Positions 39,756 to 49,801 of a stretch of 64,000 nucleotides of DNA are shown one piece after another. The notes beneath the pieces are model-generated. The model searched no databases. It had not been told where the DNA came from and saw only the letters and a program-made list of their open reading frames with translations. Made by a program: the position numbers and the translations under genes. Source of the DNA: Pseudomonas psychrophila (GTDB taxonomy: Bacteria; Pseudomonadota; Gammaproteobacteria; Pseudomonadales; Pseudomonadaceae). Position 1 is the stretch's first letter; every line of letters starts with the position of its first letter. The stretch covers positions 868,001-932,000 of the forward strand of contig NZ_JYKZ01000001.1 of assembly GCF_001043005.1 (NCBI RefSeq). The letters run 5' to 3'.

Positions 39756-40085
39756 ATGCAATTGCCACTGGAAGCAGTCGCCCTTTACTCACTCAAACTG
39801 GCGTATGAGTGCGAAGGTTCAAGCCCTATATTGCGTGACGATCCGGCCATGAGCGACTACCAGCGCGACGTCTTTGCCTTTGAACTGCGCAACGGCGATA
39901 TCAACGCCATCCAGCTCAAAGTCGGCCGATGTCTGGATCTGGCGCTTGATGCCCTGGGCGGTGCGCAGACGCCCATGGGGCGAGAGTTGCTGAGGCTGTC
40001 CGGCGAATTCACGAATGCCCAAACCCTGGAACAGATGCACCCTGCGCTGCTGACGCTCAAGGACTACTTGAAAGACGTGCAGTAA
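39756..40085 (+). CDS. Conserved small protein, unknown function
   Basis: 109 aa, helical, begins MQLPLEAVALYSLKLAYECE and has DINAIQLKVGRCLDLALDAL. No signal peptide or known motif. It ends directly against the convergent cytochrome c gene. Codon usage fits the chromosome, so it is a likely real gene. Confidence 0.65.
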   Translation: MQLPLEAVALYSLKLAYECEGSSPILRDDPAMSDYQRDVFAFELRNGDINAIQLKVGRCLDLALDALGGAQTPMGRELLRLSGEFTNAQTLEQMHPALLTLKDYLKDVQ

Positions 40086-40475
40086 TCACTGCCCCTGAAA
40101 TGTCTCGATGTAGGCCAGCAGGTTCTCGATTTTCTCAGGATCGCTGATCCCCCAGAAAATCATCCGCGTACCGCTCACGACCTTTTTGGGTGCCTCGATA
40201 TACGCCGCGAGTTTTTCCCGCGTCCACACCACGCCGGAGTTCTTCATGGCGTCGGAGTACTGGTAGTCGGCGCTGGTCCCGGCCAGCCGACCTATCACGC
40301 CATTGAGGTGCGGGCCAAAACCGTTCCGGGCGTTTTCCCCGATGCTGTGACAACCACCACAGGTTTTGGTGAACAGTTTGCCGCCCGCTTGTGCATCACC
40401 CGCCGCCGCGGCCCCGGTGCTGAACAATCCGGCAGTGAGGAACAGGGCCAAGGGCAGCAAGGCTTGGGGCTTCAT
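40086..40475 (-). CDS. Periplasmic c-type cytochrome (class I)
   Basis: 129 aa. Signal peptide (LPLALFLTAGLFSTGAAAA), heme motif CGGCH, and a distal Met in SGTRMIFWG. This is a cytochrome c2/c550-like monoheme protein of the periplasm, an electron carrier; partner unknown. Size is normal for the family. Confidence 0.92.
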   Translation of the reverse strand: MKPQALLPLALFLTAGLFSTGAAAAGDAQAGGKLFTKTCGGCHSIGENARNGFGPHLNGVIGRLAGTSADYQYSDAMKNSGVVWTREKLAAYIEAPKKVVSGTRMIFWGISDPEKIENLLAYIETFQGQ

Positions 40476-40580
40476 GGGTGACTCCGAATCAAGTAAGGGG
40501 GTTCAGGCGCAGGCGCCGATTATGCCTGCTTGCCGAGCCTTTCCCTAGCCGCACACCTCAGGGCCCTGGATGCCCGGCAC

Positions 40581-41141
40581 TTAACCCGCAAACCCGCCAT
40601 CGTTCAAAAACCTGCGCTCCTGCTCGGTGGTCTCGCGTCCCAAAACGTCATTGCGATGGGGAAAGCGCCCAAATCTGCGGATGATATCGGCGTGCTCTTG
40701 CGCCCATTCCGAAGCGCTTGGATCAAGCGCGTGATGCAGTTGCAGTGACAGCTCCTGATCTTCACTGCTTTCCGAATGCTCAAACGGCAAATAACAAAAC
40801 ATGCGCAAGGACCCATCAATCTCCTGGTCCATGCCGGCATCGATCATCTGACGTGCGTAGAAGCGTGCCAGCGGGTCGGTGGCAAACATGTGCGCCGTTG
40901 CACGAAACGAATTGCGTGGGTACTGATCAAGCAGCAACAGCAACGCCAGCGCACCTTCGGGCTGCTCCATCCAGTGTTCTAGCTCGCGCCTGGCGGCCTG
41001 AAAGTGGGCGACGTAGAAAGTCTCGCGAAAAACGGTGTCGAACGCTTCATCCTTGGCGAACCAATGCTTGGGCCCCGCCTGTTTCCAGAACTCAATGACC
41101 GCTTGGGGCGTTGCTTGCTGATCGCTGCTGCTCGTTGCCAC
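40581..41141 (-). CDS. DUF924-family protein
   Basis: 186 aa from the GTG at 41141 (AGGA 8 nt upstream). The frame could extend upstream to 41318, but that part overlaps the neighbouring gene and looks non-native. Family segments: FDTVFRETFYVAHFQAARRE, ALALLLLLDQYPRNSFRATA and FCYLPFEHSES. Helical protein of unknown biochemical function. Confidence 0.85.
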   Translation of the reverse strand: MATSSSDQQATPQAVIEFWKQAGPKHWFAKDEAFDTVFRETFYVAHFQAARRELEHWMEQPEGALALLLLLDQYPRNSFRATAHMFATDPLARFYARQMIDAGMDQEIDGSLRMFCYLPFEHSESSEDQELSLQLHHALDPSASEWAQEHADIIRRFGRFPHRNDVLGRETTEQERRFLNDGGFAG

Positions 41142-41170
41142 GGCTTCTTCCTCACGTAGTGGACCAAGCT

Positions 41171-41788
41171 TCAACTGTAGGCCTGCTCCGCCAGCAGCAC
41201 CACTGCAATCAAGACCATCACCGCGCCGGACAACCGGCTGACGTTTTTCGCAGCCCCAGGCCGGGTCCGCAACACGGCCTGGGCACTGAACCCGACCATG
41301 AGATACACCACGGCACAACTGACCGCATGCAGTGCACCCAGGGCAATGATCTGCGTGGGTATCGACCAGGTTGAAAGCGGGTCAGTGAATTGCGGCAACA
41401 GGGCAAGAAACAACAGCAGCACCTTGGGGTTCAGGCCGCTCACACACAACCCCTTCCACGCCCAGCGCGACCACGAATCAGACACCTGCCCCTCCCCGGA
41501 CTGAGGCGTCGCAGGGTCCCTGAGCATGCACACACCCAGCCAGAGCAAATACATGGCCCCGGCAACCGTCAGGGCGGTGAGGACCATCGGGTTGCGCGCC
41601 ACCAGCCCGCCCACACCCGCCGCCACAATCACCGTGGCCAGCAAGTGTCCGGACAACATGCCAGCCACCGCAGGCGTCACCAGCCGCCCGCGCATGCCCG
41701 CAGAAATCGCGTAAGCCCAATCTGCGCCGGGAGTGATGATGAACAAAAAAGACACCGCCCAAAAAGCGGCCAAGACGCTCAGAGTCAA
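41171..41788 (-). CDS. LysE/RhtB-family amino-acid exporter
   Basis: 205 aa, about six membrane helices, with FLFIITPGADWAYAISAGMR near the N-terminus and LNPKVLLLFLALLPQF in the middle. It lies divergent from an Lrp/AsnC regulator (168-bp gap), the usual amino-acid-controlled arrangement. Confidence 0.92.
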   Translation of the reverse strand: MTLSVLAAFWAVSFLFIITPGADWAYAISAGMRGRLVTPAVAGMLSGHLLATVIVAAGVGGLVARNPMVLTALTVAGAMYLLWLGVCMLRDPATPQSGEGQVSDSWSRWAWKGLCVSGLNPKVLLLFLALLPQFTDPLSTWSIPTQIIALGALHAVSCAVVYLMVGFSAQAVLRTRPGAAKNVSRLSGAVMVLIAVVLLAEQAYS

Positions 41789-41956
41789 AGGACTTTCCTT
41801 TCTTCGCTGGAATCACGTTGGTTATTAAGGCGCCGCAGCTCCCTGCCTCTGCCACCGTTAAAAGCGCCAGCGAGCAAAAGAAGAATAAGGAAATGCTGGT
41901 AGGATTATCTTTCGTTTATCCCAACCAGCCGCCATGACAAGGGAAGGTTCTTCCAC

Positions 41957-42409
41957 ATGGATCGAATTGACAGAAAGATTCTTGCGCAGCTGCAAGCCGA
42001 TGGCCGACTTTCGGTTACGGAACTGGCAGAACGAGTGGGTCTTAGCCTCTCGCCCTGTCATCGCCGGGTGCGGGCACTGGAAGACTCAGGCGTGATCCTG
42101 GGCTATCGGGCCCTGTTGGCGCCCAGCGAGTTAGGGCTGAATTTTTCCGCGATGGTGTTCGTGACCCTGCGTGAAGTGACCCGCCAGGCGATTACTGACT
42201 TTGAAACTGCCGTGATCGAAACCTCACAAATCGTCGATGCTCAACGCTTGTTCGGCGATCCGGACTATCTGCTGCATGTGGTCGCAGCCGACCTGCCGGC
42301 CTTCCAGCAGCTATATGATGAGCGTCTGACCTCGCTGCCCAACGTTCAGCGCCTCACCTCCACGCTGGTGATGAAGCGGGTCATTCAAGACCGCATGCTG
42401 CCGTTGTAA
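41957..42409 (+). CDS. Lrp/AsnC-family regulator
   Basis: 150 aa: N-terminal HTH (DRIDRKILAQLQADGRLSVT; LSPCHRRVRALEDSGVI) and C-terminal RAM ligand domain (VDAQRLFGDPDYLLHVVAAD). Likely regulator of the divergent LysE gene in response to an amino acid. Confidence 0.92.
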   Translation: MDRIDRKILAQLQADGRLSVTELAERVGLSLSPCHRRVRALEDSGVILGYRALLAPSELGLNFSAMVFVTLREVTRQAITDFETAVIETSQIVDAQRLFGDPDYLLHVVAADLPAFQQLYDERLTSLPNVQRLTSTLVMKRVIQDRMLPL

Positions 42410-42460
42410 CAACGGCATCCCACAGCGTGCGAAAGGGCAATTCAGGCCAAACATCCACAC

Positions 42461-43375
42461 TTACACCAACGGTATCAACCCGGCGGCGAGGGCATCCAAC
42501 AACGCGCTGACCTTGGGCAAGCCCTGACGGCTTTTTGGCCACACCAGATTGATTGCCAACCCTTCGCTTGCCAGGTGTGGCAGCACTTCGATCAAAGAGC
42601 CATCGGCCAAATGCTGCTTGATCAGCCAAGTGGGCAACTGGGCAATGCCGCACCCCGCCAGCACCGTCATCACCTGCCCTTCACCATCCCCCACAATGTA
42701 CTTGGCAGCCATCACCCGACGCTCGGTCTCACCCGGTCGACTGCCGGAAAAACACCACGGGCTGACCGTGCCGTCGGCCCGACCGTAGGCAACGCACTGA
42801 TGATGCTCCAGATCGCGATCAGTCTGGGGCGTCCCGCAGCTTTCCAGATAGGCTGGCGCGGCGCAGAACACATGCCGCTCACGGCCCAGAAACCGATGCT
42901 CCAACCCAACAGGCCAGATATCAGGCCCACCCACCCGCACGACGATGTCCACTCCCTCTTCGATCGGATCGATAAAACGGTCCGAAAACGAAATGTGCGG
43001 CAGCAGCAGGGCATGCTTCTGAACAAACTGCAAAATCACCGGCAACGCCTGCAAACGTCCAAAGGCCGCAGGCAAGTCGATGCGGATCCGGCCTTGGGGC
43101 TCGGCATTGTCAGGCTGCATGGCGAGCTCGGCCTCTTCCAGCTCGGCCAACACCCCAGTACAGGTTCGATAGAAGGCCGTTCCGGCATCGGTCAATGCCA
43201 GGCGTCGGGTGGAGCGCTCAAACAAGCGGACCCCAAGCCTGTTTTCTAGCCGGGCAATGGCCTTGCTGATCGCCGAAGCGGTCAGGTTCAAGCGCTCGGA
43301 AGCCGCCCGGAAACTGCCTGAGTCCGCGACGCAGACAAACACATCGATACCCTTCAAGCGCTCGGAAGAAAACAT
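42461..43375 (-). CDS. LysR-family regulator
   Basis: 304 aa. N-terminal HTH (FVCVADSGSFRAASERLNLT, SAISKAIARLENRLGVRLFE) and a C-terminal periplasmic-binding-like ligand domain. Divergent from the NmrA-type gene, which it probably controls through the site at 43413-43427. Confidence 0.92.
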   Translation of the reverse strand: MFSSERLKGIDVFVCVADSGSFRAASERLNLTASAISKAIARLENRLGVRLFERSTRRLALTDAGTAFYRTCTGVLAELEEAELAMQPDNAEPQGRIRIDLPAAFGRLQALPVILQFVQKHALLLPHISFSDRFIDPIEEGVDIVVRVGGPDIWPVGLEHRFLGRERHVFCAAPAYLESCGTPQTDRDLEHHQCVAYGRADGTVSPWCFSGSRPGETERRVMAAKYIVGDGEGQVMTVLAGCGIAQLPTWLIKQHLADGSLIEVLPHLASEGLAINLVWPKSRQGLPKVSALLDALAAGLIPLV

Positions 43376-43412
43376 GCACGCCCCGCCATTGGTGAATTCA
43401 GTTCATCTGATT

Positions 43413-43427
43413 CGATAAAATGTATCG
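43413..43427. promoter_or_regulatory. Possible LysR-type operator
   Basis: Inverted repeat CGATA-5 bp-TATCG in the divergent gap. Size and position suit a LysR box, but the T-N11-A form is only approximate. Confidence 0.4.
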
Positions 43428-43493
43428 TAAATACGCTTTCATTTCCCCAGTAAGCTTTCGCACCTAGTCCTTACTCAAGCATCAGGCGTATTT

Positions 43494-44381
43494 ATGACCT
43501 CGCACAAACCCACCGTTTTAATCACCGGCGCCACCGGCCAGATCGGCGGCGATACCCTGCGCAACCTGATGGCTGACGACACCATCACGCTGGTCGCAGC
43601 TGTACGCTCCCCGGCCAAGGCTCAGCCCTTTGAAGCCCAGGGCATTCGCACCGTCATCCTGGACTTCGATAAAGAAGAGACCCTGGCCCCGGCGCTGGAA
43701 GGTATCGATCGCGCTCTGCTTGTCACCGGCTACACCGTGGACATGCTGCGCCAGAGCAAGGCGTTTCTCGACCAGGCGAAAAAATCCGGCGTACAGCACA
43801 TAGTGCATCTGGGCGCCTGCGGACGTGACGACACCACCATCGGCCATTGGGCCTGGCACCAGTTTGTGGAGCGCTACATTGAGTGGTCGGGCTTCTCGTT
43901 CACCCACTTGCGCCCTGAGTGCTTTATGCAAAACCTGCTCAGCTACGATGGCACCCAGGCCGTAAAATCCGGGGTCATCGAGCAATACACCGGTGATACA
44001 CCGTTCAGTTGGGTAGACGGCGAAGACGTTGCCCGAGTAGCGGCACAAGCACTGCTTAACCCGAGCAAACATGCGGGCCAGACCTACCGACTGGGCTACG
44101 ACGTGCAATCTTATGGCGACATCGCAGCCATCATGACCCGCCTGCTGGGCCAACCCTTCAGCTACAACGCCCAGTCACCGCAGGTATTTTTGGACAACAT
44201 GCGCGCAGCCGGAGCAGAAATGGCTTACATGAGCTGTGTAAAGGACAACTTCACACGCATGGCTGCAGGGCAGATTCCCGGGGTTGATGAGACCTTCGAC
44301 AACTTCTTCGAAATAACAGGCCGCCAGCCGGTCCGCTGGGAAGATTTTGTGCAGAAGCACCGCAAGGTTTTTGAGTATTGA
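43494..44381 (+). CDS. NmrA-like NAD(P)-binding oxidoreductase
   Basis: 295 aa. N-terminal dinucleotide motif VLITGATGQIGGDTLRNL, then AAVRSPAKAQPFEAQGIR and a substrate half with HLRPECFMQNLL. This is the NmrA/azoreductase-like (quinone reductase 2-like) SDR group. Specific substrate unknown. Divergent from a LysR regulator. Confidence 0.9.
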   Translation: MTSHKPTVLITGATGQIGGDTLRNLMADDTITLVAAVRSPAKAQPFEAQGIRTVILDFDKEETLAPALEGIDRALLVTGYTVDMLRQSKAFLDQAKKSGVQHIVHLGACGRDDTTIGHWAWHQFVERYIEWSGFSFTHLRPECFMQNLLSYDGTQAVKSGVIEQYTGDTPFSWVDGEDVARVAAQALLNPSKHAGQTYRLGYDVQSYGDIAAIMTRLLGQPFSYNAQSPQVFLDNMRAAGAEMAYMSCVKDNFTRMAAGQIPGVDETFDNFFEITGRQPVRWEDFVQKHRKVFEY

Positions 44382-44538
44382 TACCCGAACGCCTCCACCG
44401 CTGCCGCTGACGAATAGAACGAGGCTGCGTTCGGGATGGTGCGCCACTGCGACGAAGCGGCCGCAGAACCGGTACACGCGACCGTGGAAGCTTACGCAAG
44501 CTCTCCCGTTCTTGAGGCTCGCTCCCACGGTAGTGAGG

Positions 44539-45714
44539 TCACGCCAGCTGTTGACGCATCGCCAGCTCGACACCGCGTATTTCGGCCAACCCTTTGAGGC
44601 GACCGATCAGGGAGTAGCCCGGATTACTCTTGCGGTGCTGGTCGTCCAGCAACTGATGGCCGTGGTCCGGACGCAATGGCAAGCGCGGCCCGCCTTCGCG
44701 TTCACGTCGCAGGTCCTCTGCAACCAGCGCACCAATCACTCCGACCATGTCTACGTCACCCCCCAGGTGGTGCGCTTCGTGGAAGCTGCGCGGATCCGCC
44801 TCGCGACGGGTCGAGCGCAAGTGAGTGAAGTAAATGAAGGGCGCAAATTGCTTGGCCATTGCCACCAGGTCATTGTCTTCACGCACACCGTAGGAGCCCG
44901 TGCAGAAGGTCAGGCCGTTGGCCGGGCTTGGCGCGGCATCCAGCAACCATTGCGCGTCAGCGGCGGTAGACAGAATACGCGGCAGTCCCAGCAATGCCCG
45001 CGGAGGGTCGTCCGGATGGATTGCCATGCGCACACCCGACTCTTCAGCGACCGGGATCACTTCACGTAAAAAGTGCCCCAGATGCTCACGCAACTTCGCT
45101 TCGTCGATGTCGGCGTAGGTGCGCAGCAGGGCACGAAAATCCTCAAGGGTGTAATGCTCTTCGGCACCCGGCAGACCGGCAATCAACGTGTTGACCAGCT
45201 TCTCGCTCTGGGCCGGTGTCAGGTTGTCGAAGTAGGCCTTGGCTTGCAGGGTATCTTCGGCGCTGTACTCGGCCTGTGCGCCAGGACGCTGAAGGATAAA
45301 CAGGTCGAAGGCTGCAAATGCGGTCTGATCAAACCGCAGTGCCCAGCCGCCATCTTCCATCTCCCAGGCCAGGTCTGTACGGGTCCAGTCCAGCACCGGC
45401 ATGAAGTTGTAGCAAACGATATCAATGCCACAGCTCGCCAGGTTGCGCACACTTTGCTGGTAGTTGGCGATGTACTCGTCACGGCGCCCGCAACCGCGCT
45501 TGATGTCTTCATGAACCGGGATGCTTTCTACCACCGACCAGGTCAAACCGGCCGCCTCAATCATCTGCTTGCGTGCCGCAATCGCGTCCACCGGCCACAC
45601 CTGGCCATTGGGGATTTCGTGCAACGCGGTGACAATCCCGGTCGCCCCGGTCTGGCGCACATCAGCCAGTGAAATCGGGTCTTTGGGGCCAAACCAACGC
45701 CAAGTCTGTTCCAT
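44539..45714 (-). CDS. uxuA: Mannonate dehydratase UxuA
   Basis: Dehydrates D-mannonate to 2-keto-3-deoxygluconate (KDG). The 391-aa TIM barrel starts [20 protein letters not shown]. It shows [40 protein letters not shown] and [16 protein letters not shown], which carry metal and substrate residues. A late Arg/His stretch ([13 protein letters not shown]) fits the family. It follows uxuB and ends a minus-strand catabolic cluster. A second, unrelated mannonate dehydratase is at 49802. Confidence 0.95.
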   Translation of the reverse strand: MEQTWRWFGPKDPISLADVRQTGATGIVTALHEIPNGQVWPVDAIAARKQMIEAAGLTWSVVESIPVHEDIKRGCGRRDEYIANYQQSVRNLASCGIDIVCYNFMPVLDWTRTDLAWEMEDGGWALRFDQTAFAAFDLFILQRPGAQAEYSAEDTLQAKAYFDNLTPAQSEKLVNTLIAGLPGAEEHYTLEDFRALLRTYADIDEAKLREHLGHFLREVIPVAEESGVRMAIHPDDPPRALLGLPRILSTAADAQWLLDAAPSPANGLTFCTGSYGVREDNDLVAMAKQFAPFIYFTHLRSTRREADPRSFHEAHHLGGDVDMVGVIGALVAEDLRREREGGPRLPLRPDHGHQLLDDQHRKSNPGYSLIGRLKGLAEIRGVELAMRQQLA

Positions 45715-45731
45715 GTCTATCTCCCTTTTTG

Positions 45732-47192
45732 TTAGTTGTGTGCTGCAAAAGTTTTTAGATGAACGCCCATGCCAGTGTGTTCCAGTGCGCTATAAGCACG
45801 CTGAACCGCATCGCGAAAGGCGGGTTGTGCTGACAACACGATCGGGAATACCTGATCCAGTTCGAGAAAGGCGTCGACCCGCTGCGCCCCCTCAAAACGA
45901 CCGGCAATATCGGCGAAAGTGGCGCTCAGCGGATCGTCGACCCCATGGGGTTCAGCACCCGGCAAGGGCTGCGTGCAGTAGTGAATCCAGGCCGCGATGC
46001 CCAACGCGACACAGTCAATACTGCGTCCCGCGTCGAGCAGTTGTTGCGCACCCTGCAACCAGCGCTGCGGCAATTTTTGTGAACCGTCCATGGCGATCTG
46101 TCGCAGGCGATGCTGCAAGCTGTCGTTGGCAAAACGCGCGCACAGGTCGCGTGCATAGCCCGCCACATCAATCTGAGGCGGCATATCCAGTGTTGGCGCA
46201 GCCTCCCGGGCCATGTAATGGCGGATGCAACGCGCCAGATCCGGGTCGCTGATCGCGTCGAACACCGTTTCATGCCCCGCGAGCAAGCCGATGTACGCCA
46301 GCAGTGAATGACTGCCGTTAAGCATGCGCAGCTTCATGGTTTCGAACGGACGCACGTCCGCCACCATCTGCACACCCTCCACTTCCCAGTCGGGGCGCCC
46401 GAGCGGGAAATGGTCCTCGATCACCCACTGACTGAAGCTTTCGCACACCACTGCCGCACGGTCATGACAGTCGAGTTGCTCCTCCAGCCGGGTGAACGCC
46501 TGCGCATCCATCGCCGGGACGATGCGGTCGACCATGCACCCTGGAAACGCCACCTGCTGCTCAACCCACTGCGCCAGCTCAGGGTCTCGCGCTGCGGCCA
46601 GGCCACTCACTGCCTGACGGGTGCGCTGGCCGTTGTCGGGCATGTTGTCGCAGCACAACACGGTAAACGCCGGAATGCCCGCCTCATACCGGCGGCGCAA
46701 GGCCTCCAGCACAATGCCGGGTGCTGTACGCGGCGCCTGAGGGTTTGCCAGATCATGGACAATCGCCGGGTCTTGCAGGCGCAACTGCCCCGTGGTCGGG
46801 CTAAGGTAATAGCCTTTTTCAGTCACCGTCAGGGTCACGATCCGGGTGCGCGGGTCGGCCATGCGCTGCAACAGCAGTTGCAGCTCTTCACCGCCATCAC
46901 CTGCGTACAGCGCCTCACGCAACACGGTGATGTCGCGCAACGTTACCTGTTCACGGTCACGGTACTCGGCCACCGAATAGCGGCATTGCTGCTCGCGCAG
47001 TTGCTCGACCAGCGCGCGATTGGAACGCAGGTTGGCGCTGTACACTCCCCACGGGCTTTCACCGTGGCGATTGAGATGGCGCTGCAAATAAACCGCCTGA
47101 TGAGCGCGATGAAACGCTCCCAGGCCCAAATGCACGATTCCGATTTCGGCTGCAGTTGCCACCGAGGGGACACGCTGAACGACGGGCATCAA
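45732..47192 (-). CDS. uxuB: Fructuronate reductase (mannitol dehydrogenase family)
   Basis: NAD-dependent oxidoreductase of the long-chain mannitol dehydrogenase family. In this context it is expected to interconvert D-fructuronate and D-mannonate. The 486-aa protein has an N-terminal Rossmann-type domain ([23 protein letters not shown] start) and the family segment [17 protein letters not shown] with the catalytic Lys. Other polyol or uronate substrates cannot be excluded. It lies 17 bp upstream of uxuA and 8 bp after the MFS gene. Confidence 0.9.
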   Translation of the reverse strand: MMPVVQRVPSVATAAEIGIVHLGLGAFHRAHQAVYLQRHLNRHGESPWGVYSANLRSNRALVEQLREQQCRYSVAEYRDREQVTLRDITVLREALYAGDGGEELQLLLQRMADPRTRIVTLTVTEKGYYLSPTTGQLRLQDPAIVHDLANPQAPRTAPGIVLEALRRRYEAGIPAFTVLCCDNMPDNGQRTRQAVSGLAAARDPELAQWVEQQVAFPGCMVDRIVPAMDAQAFTRLEEQLDCHDRAAVVCESFSQWVIEDHFPLGRPDWEVEGVQMVADVRPFETMKLRMLNGSHSLLAYIGLLAGHETVFDAISDPDLARCIRHYMAREAAPTLDMPPQIDVAGYARDLCARFANDSLQHRLRQIAMDGSQKLPQRWLQGAQQLLDAGRSIDCVALGIAAWIHYCTQPLPGAEPHGVDDPLSATFADIAGRFEGAQRVDAFLELDQVFPIVLSAQPAFRDAVQRAYSALEHTGMGVHLKTFAAHN

Positions 47193-47200
47193 CCTTCTCC

Positions 47201-48481
47201 TCAGGAATGGCTCAGGGCCGAACGTGGCTGGGCGCTGTCGGATTCATCGACCACTGGCAACGGTTTGACATAGCGTGCGACACACACCGCACCGATGATG
47301 GTCAGCAACCCCGCCAACAGGAACGCGCTGGTGAACGAGCCGGTAAACTGCACCAGAAAGCCGGTCAGGGTCGGGCCGATGATGCCCGAGGTATTGGCCA
47401 GAAAGTGCATGAAGCCACTCACACCACCCACCCGTGCGGCCGGTACCGTGTCCTGGATAATTGCCCAATAGATGGCGCCGGTGAGGTATAGAAAGAACAC
47501 CGCCAGAGCCACCAGCGCCACTGCCGGATACAGGGTTTTGACGACCCCGGCAAAACCGATGCAAAGCGCGCATGCCAACAGGCAGGTGACCAGTACCACT
47601 TTGCGCGAAAACATCATCCGCCCGGTCTTCTTGAACACGAAGTCGGAAATGAAGCCGCCCAGTGCCAGGCCCAGGAAGCCCAGCAACCATGGAATAACCG
47701 TGGCGATACTCATCTCTTTAACGTTCAGGCCATGGGCCATTGTCAGGTAGCTAGGGAACCAGGTCAGAAAGAAGAACAGCGTGTAGTTGTACGAAAAGAA
47801 CGCCAGCGAGGTGAATAACACGGTCGGCTGCTTGAGGTAGTAGCGCAGCGGATGAACCGGTTGCGAGGCCAGCTGGCTATTGCCTTCGCCTTGCGCAATC
47901 TCTTCGGCAATCTTGCCTTCAGGCTTGTCCTTGACGAACTTGTACCAGACGGCAGCCCACACCAGGCCCACCAACATGATGATGATGAACGACACTTTCC
48001 AGCCGTAGCTGATGGCGATAAAGCCCACTACCGGTCCGGAAATTGCGCCACCCAAGGGGGTACCCGACATGGAGGTACCAATTGCCCGCGCTCGCTGCTT
48101 GGGCGTGTACCAGTTGTTGACCATCTTGCTGGTGGTCACGCTCAACGGGCCTTCACCCATGCCGAACAGAATGCGGATAAACACCAGCGACATGAAGCCG
48201 ACGGTCAATACCGTCAGACCACTGAACAGCGACCACAGCACCATGGCCAGCAGCAGCGTGGTTTTTGCGCCGTAGCGGTCAGCTGCCCAGCCGCCGATAA
48301 AGTTGAATGCGGCATAGCCGACAAAAAAACTACTGAAGATCATGCCCATTTCACCCGTGGTCAGACCGTAGTCTTTCTGGATGAAGGGGGCGGCTACGGA
48401 CAATGCCGAGCGATCCAGGTAGTTAATAACGCCTGCCAGGAACAGCATGATGATGACTAACGTACGACCTTGACCAAACAT
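47201..48481 (-). CDS. MFS hexuronate/aldonate transporter (ExuT-like)
   Basis: 426-aa inner-membrane importer with 12 predicted helices. It carries the ACS-family (anion:cation symporter) signatures GVINYLDRSALSVAAPFIQ and RILFGMGEGPLSVTTSKMVN. Substrate is probably glucuronate, galacturonate or a related aldonate, judged from the enzymes downstream. First gene of the exuT-uxuB-uxuA stretch. Confidence 0.9.
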   Translation of the reverse strand: MFGQGRTLVIIMLFLAGVINYLDRSALSVAAPFIQKDYGLTTGEMGMIFSSFFVGYAAFNFIGGWAADRYGAKTTLLLAMVLWSLFSGLTVLTVGFMSLVFIRILFGMGEGPLSVTTSKMVNNWYTPKQRARAIGTSMSGTPLGGAISGPVVGFIAISYGWKVSFIIIMLVGLVWAAVWYKFVKDKPEGKIAEEIAQGEGNSQLASQPVHPLRYYLKQPTVLFTSLAFFSYNYTLFFFLTWFPSYLTMAHGLNVKEMSIATVIPWLLGFLGLALGGFISDFVFKKTGRMMFSRKVVLVTCLLACALCIGFAGVVKTLYPAVALVALAVFFLYLTGAIYWAIIQDTVPAARVGGVSGFMHFLANTSGIIGPTLTGFLVQFTGSFTSAFLLAGLLTIIGAVCVARYVKPLPVVDESDSAQPRSALSHS

Positions 48482-48560
48482 TGGAACCTCCCGCTTGTTG
48501 TTTTATTCGGTGAGGGTGCCCGGCATGGGGCACGTGTAACTTTTTGCGGTGCGCAAAACT

Positions 48561-48688
48561 CGTAGCAGCTGACGCAAGCTGCGTCCGGCAGCGAAGCTGT
48601 CGCAAGGTCAGGTTCACTGGTGTGTCAGGCAAACCAAGGACTCTGGATTTACGATTGCTGCGCAACCGAACGTAGCCTGCGGCAACGG
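48561..48688. repeat. Intergenic REP-like pair (GTAGC type)
   Basis: CGTAGCAGCTGACGCAAGCT (48561) and an inverted relative, GTAGCCTGCGGCAACGGCTA (48672, slightly into the next gene end), lie in the gap. This second class of palindrome is common in fluorescens-group Pseudomonas. It splits the cluster into two transcription units or stabilises the transcript. Confidence 0.6.
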
Positions 48689-49723
48689 CTACGAAATATC
48701 CTTGGCGCTCAGTTGCACCAACACCTTGCGGGTCTGCTCGGGGTGGTTTTCGATCAGCGCAATGGCTTGCGGCATCTCATCAAACTGGACGCGGTGGCTG
48801 ATCATTTCCTGAACCTGCAACTTGCCGCTGGCGATCAGTTCAATCACCCGGGCGAACTTGCGGTTGTTAAGACGGGACCCTACCAGCGTCAGTTCTTTCT
48901 TGATCATTTCCAGCTGAATCAAGTCGGTTGGCGTGGTGCTGAAACCCAGCAGGCCGATACGCCCCGCCGGTGAGGCGATGCGTACCATTTGCGGCATCAG
49001 TGCCGGTATGCAGGCAGCATCGACAATCAGCGGCACGCCTTCACCGTGGGTCAGTTCACGCATCGTGGCCTCGACGTCCACGTCCTTGCCATTGAGGGTG
49101 CGACTGGCACCCAACGCGCGGGCAGTATCCAGGCGTTCGTCAATTACATCGGTCACGGTAATGTCGGTCAGGCCCAGCGCCCGAGCCATTTGCACCAGGG
49201 TCAGGCCGATCACGCCAGCGCCATAGATCAACAGGCTGTCGCCAGGGTGGGGCTGCATGCGGTCCAGTACGTTGAGGGCGATGGAGTACGGTTCCACCAG
49301 CGCGGCATGGCTGAGCGACATGGCGTCAGGCAGACGATGGACATTGCTCGCCGGCACACAGACCTGCTCACTGAAACCGCCGTCGCGGTGTACGCCAATC
49401 ACTTGCAGCCCGGTGCAGACGTTGGGGCGGTTGATCCGGCAGGGGTAGCAGGTGCCACAGCTGATCACCGGGTCGACACACACGCGGTCGCCGACCGTGA
49501 TCTGCTCCACGTCCGCGCCCACTTCGCTCACAACGCCGGAGAATTCATGGCCGGTTACCCGAGGAAAGCGCACGAAGGCGTTCTGCCCGTGAATGATGTG
49601 CAGGTCCGAGCCACAGATACCCGCATAGGCCACCTCAACCCGGACCTCGTTGCGCGCCAGTTGCGGGACATCGACCTGGGCCAGGCCGAATTCAAAGGGA
49701 GCTCTTACTTGAAACGCTTTCAT
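48689..49723 (-). CDS. Zinc-dependent alcohol/polyol dehydrogenase (RspB-like)
   Basis: 344-aa MDR protein. Catalytic zinc region [18 protein letters not shown] and [12 protein letters not shown]; structural zinc cysteines in [21 protein letters not shown] motif [20 protein letters not shown]. Because it sits beside a ManD/RspA-type dehydratase, the likely activity is oxidation of L-gulonate (or a related aldonate) to D-fructuronate; this is inference from context. Confidence 0.85.
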   Translation of the reverse strand: MKAFQVRAPFEFGLAQVDVPQLARNEVRVEVAYAGICGSDLHIIHGQNAFVRFPRVTGHEFSGVVSEVGADVEQITVGDRVCVDPVISCGTCYPCRINRPNVCTGLQVIGVHRDGGFSEQVCVPASNVHRLPDAMSLSHAALVEPYSIALNVLDRMQPHPGDSLLIYGAGVIGLTLVQMARALGLTDITVTDVIDERLDTARALGASRTLNGKDVDVEATMRELTHGEGVPLIVDAACIPALMPQMVRIASPAGRIGLLGFSTTPTDLIQLEMIKKELTLVGSRLNNRKFARVIELIASGKLQVQEMISHRVQFDEMPQAIALIENHPEQTRKVLVQLSAKDIS

Positions 49724-49801
49724 CGGGTAACTCCTGCCAGGACATGACGCCCGGTTTTTTATAGTTATTCACAGTCGTACAAAAAAGCTTTTAAGCGGTG
49801 T

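Noticed and set aside
41142..41318. N-terminal extension of the DUF924 gene
   Set aside because: Extension overlaps the lysE-type gene and looks like its shadow; the GTG at 41141 has AGGA upstream and gives normal family length.
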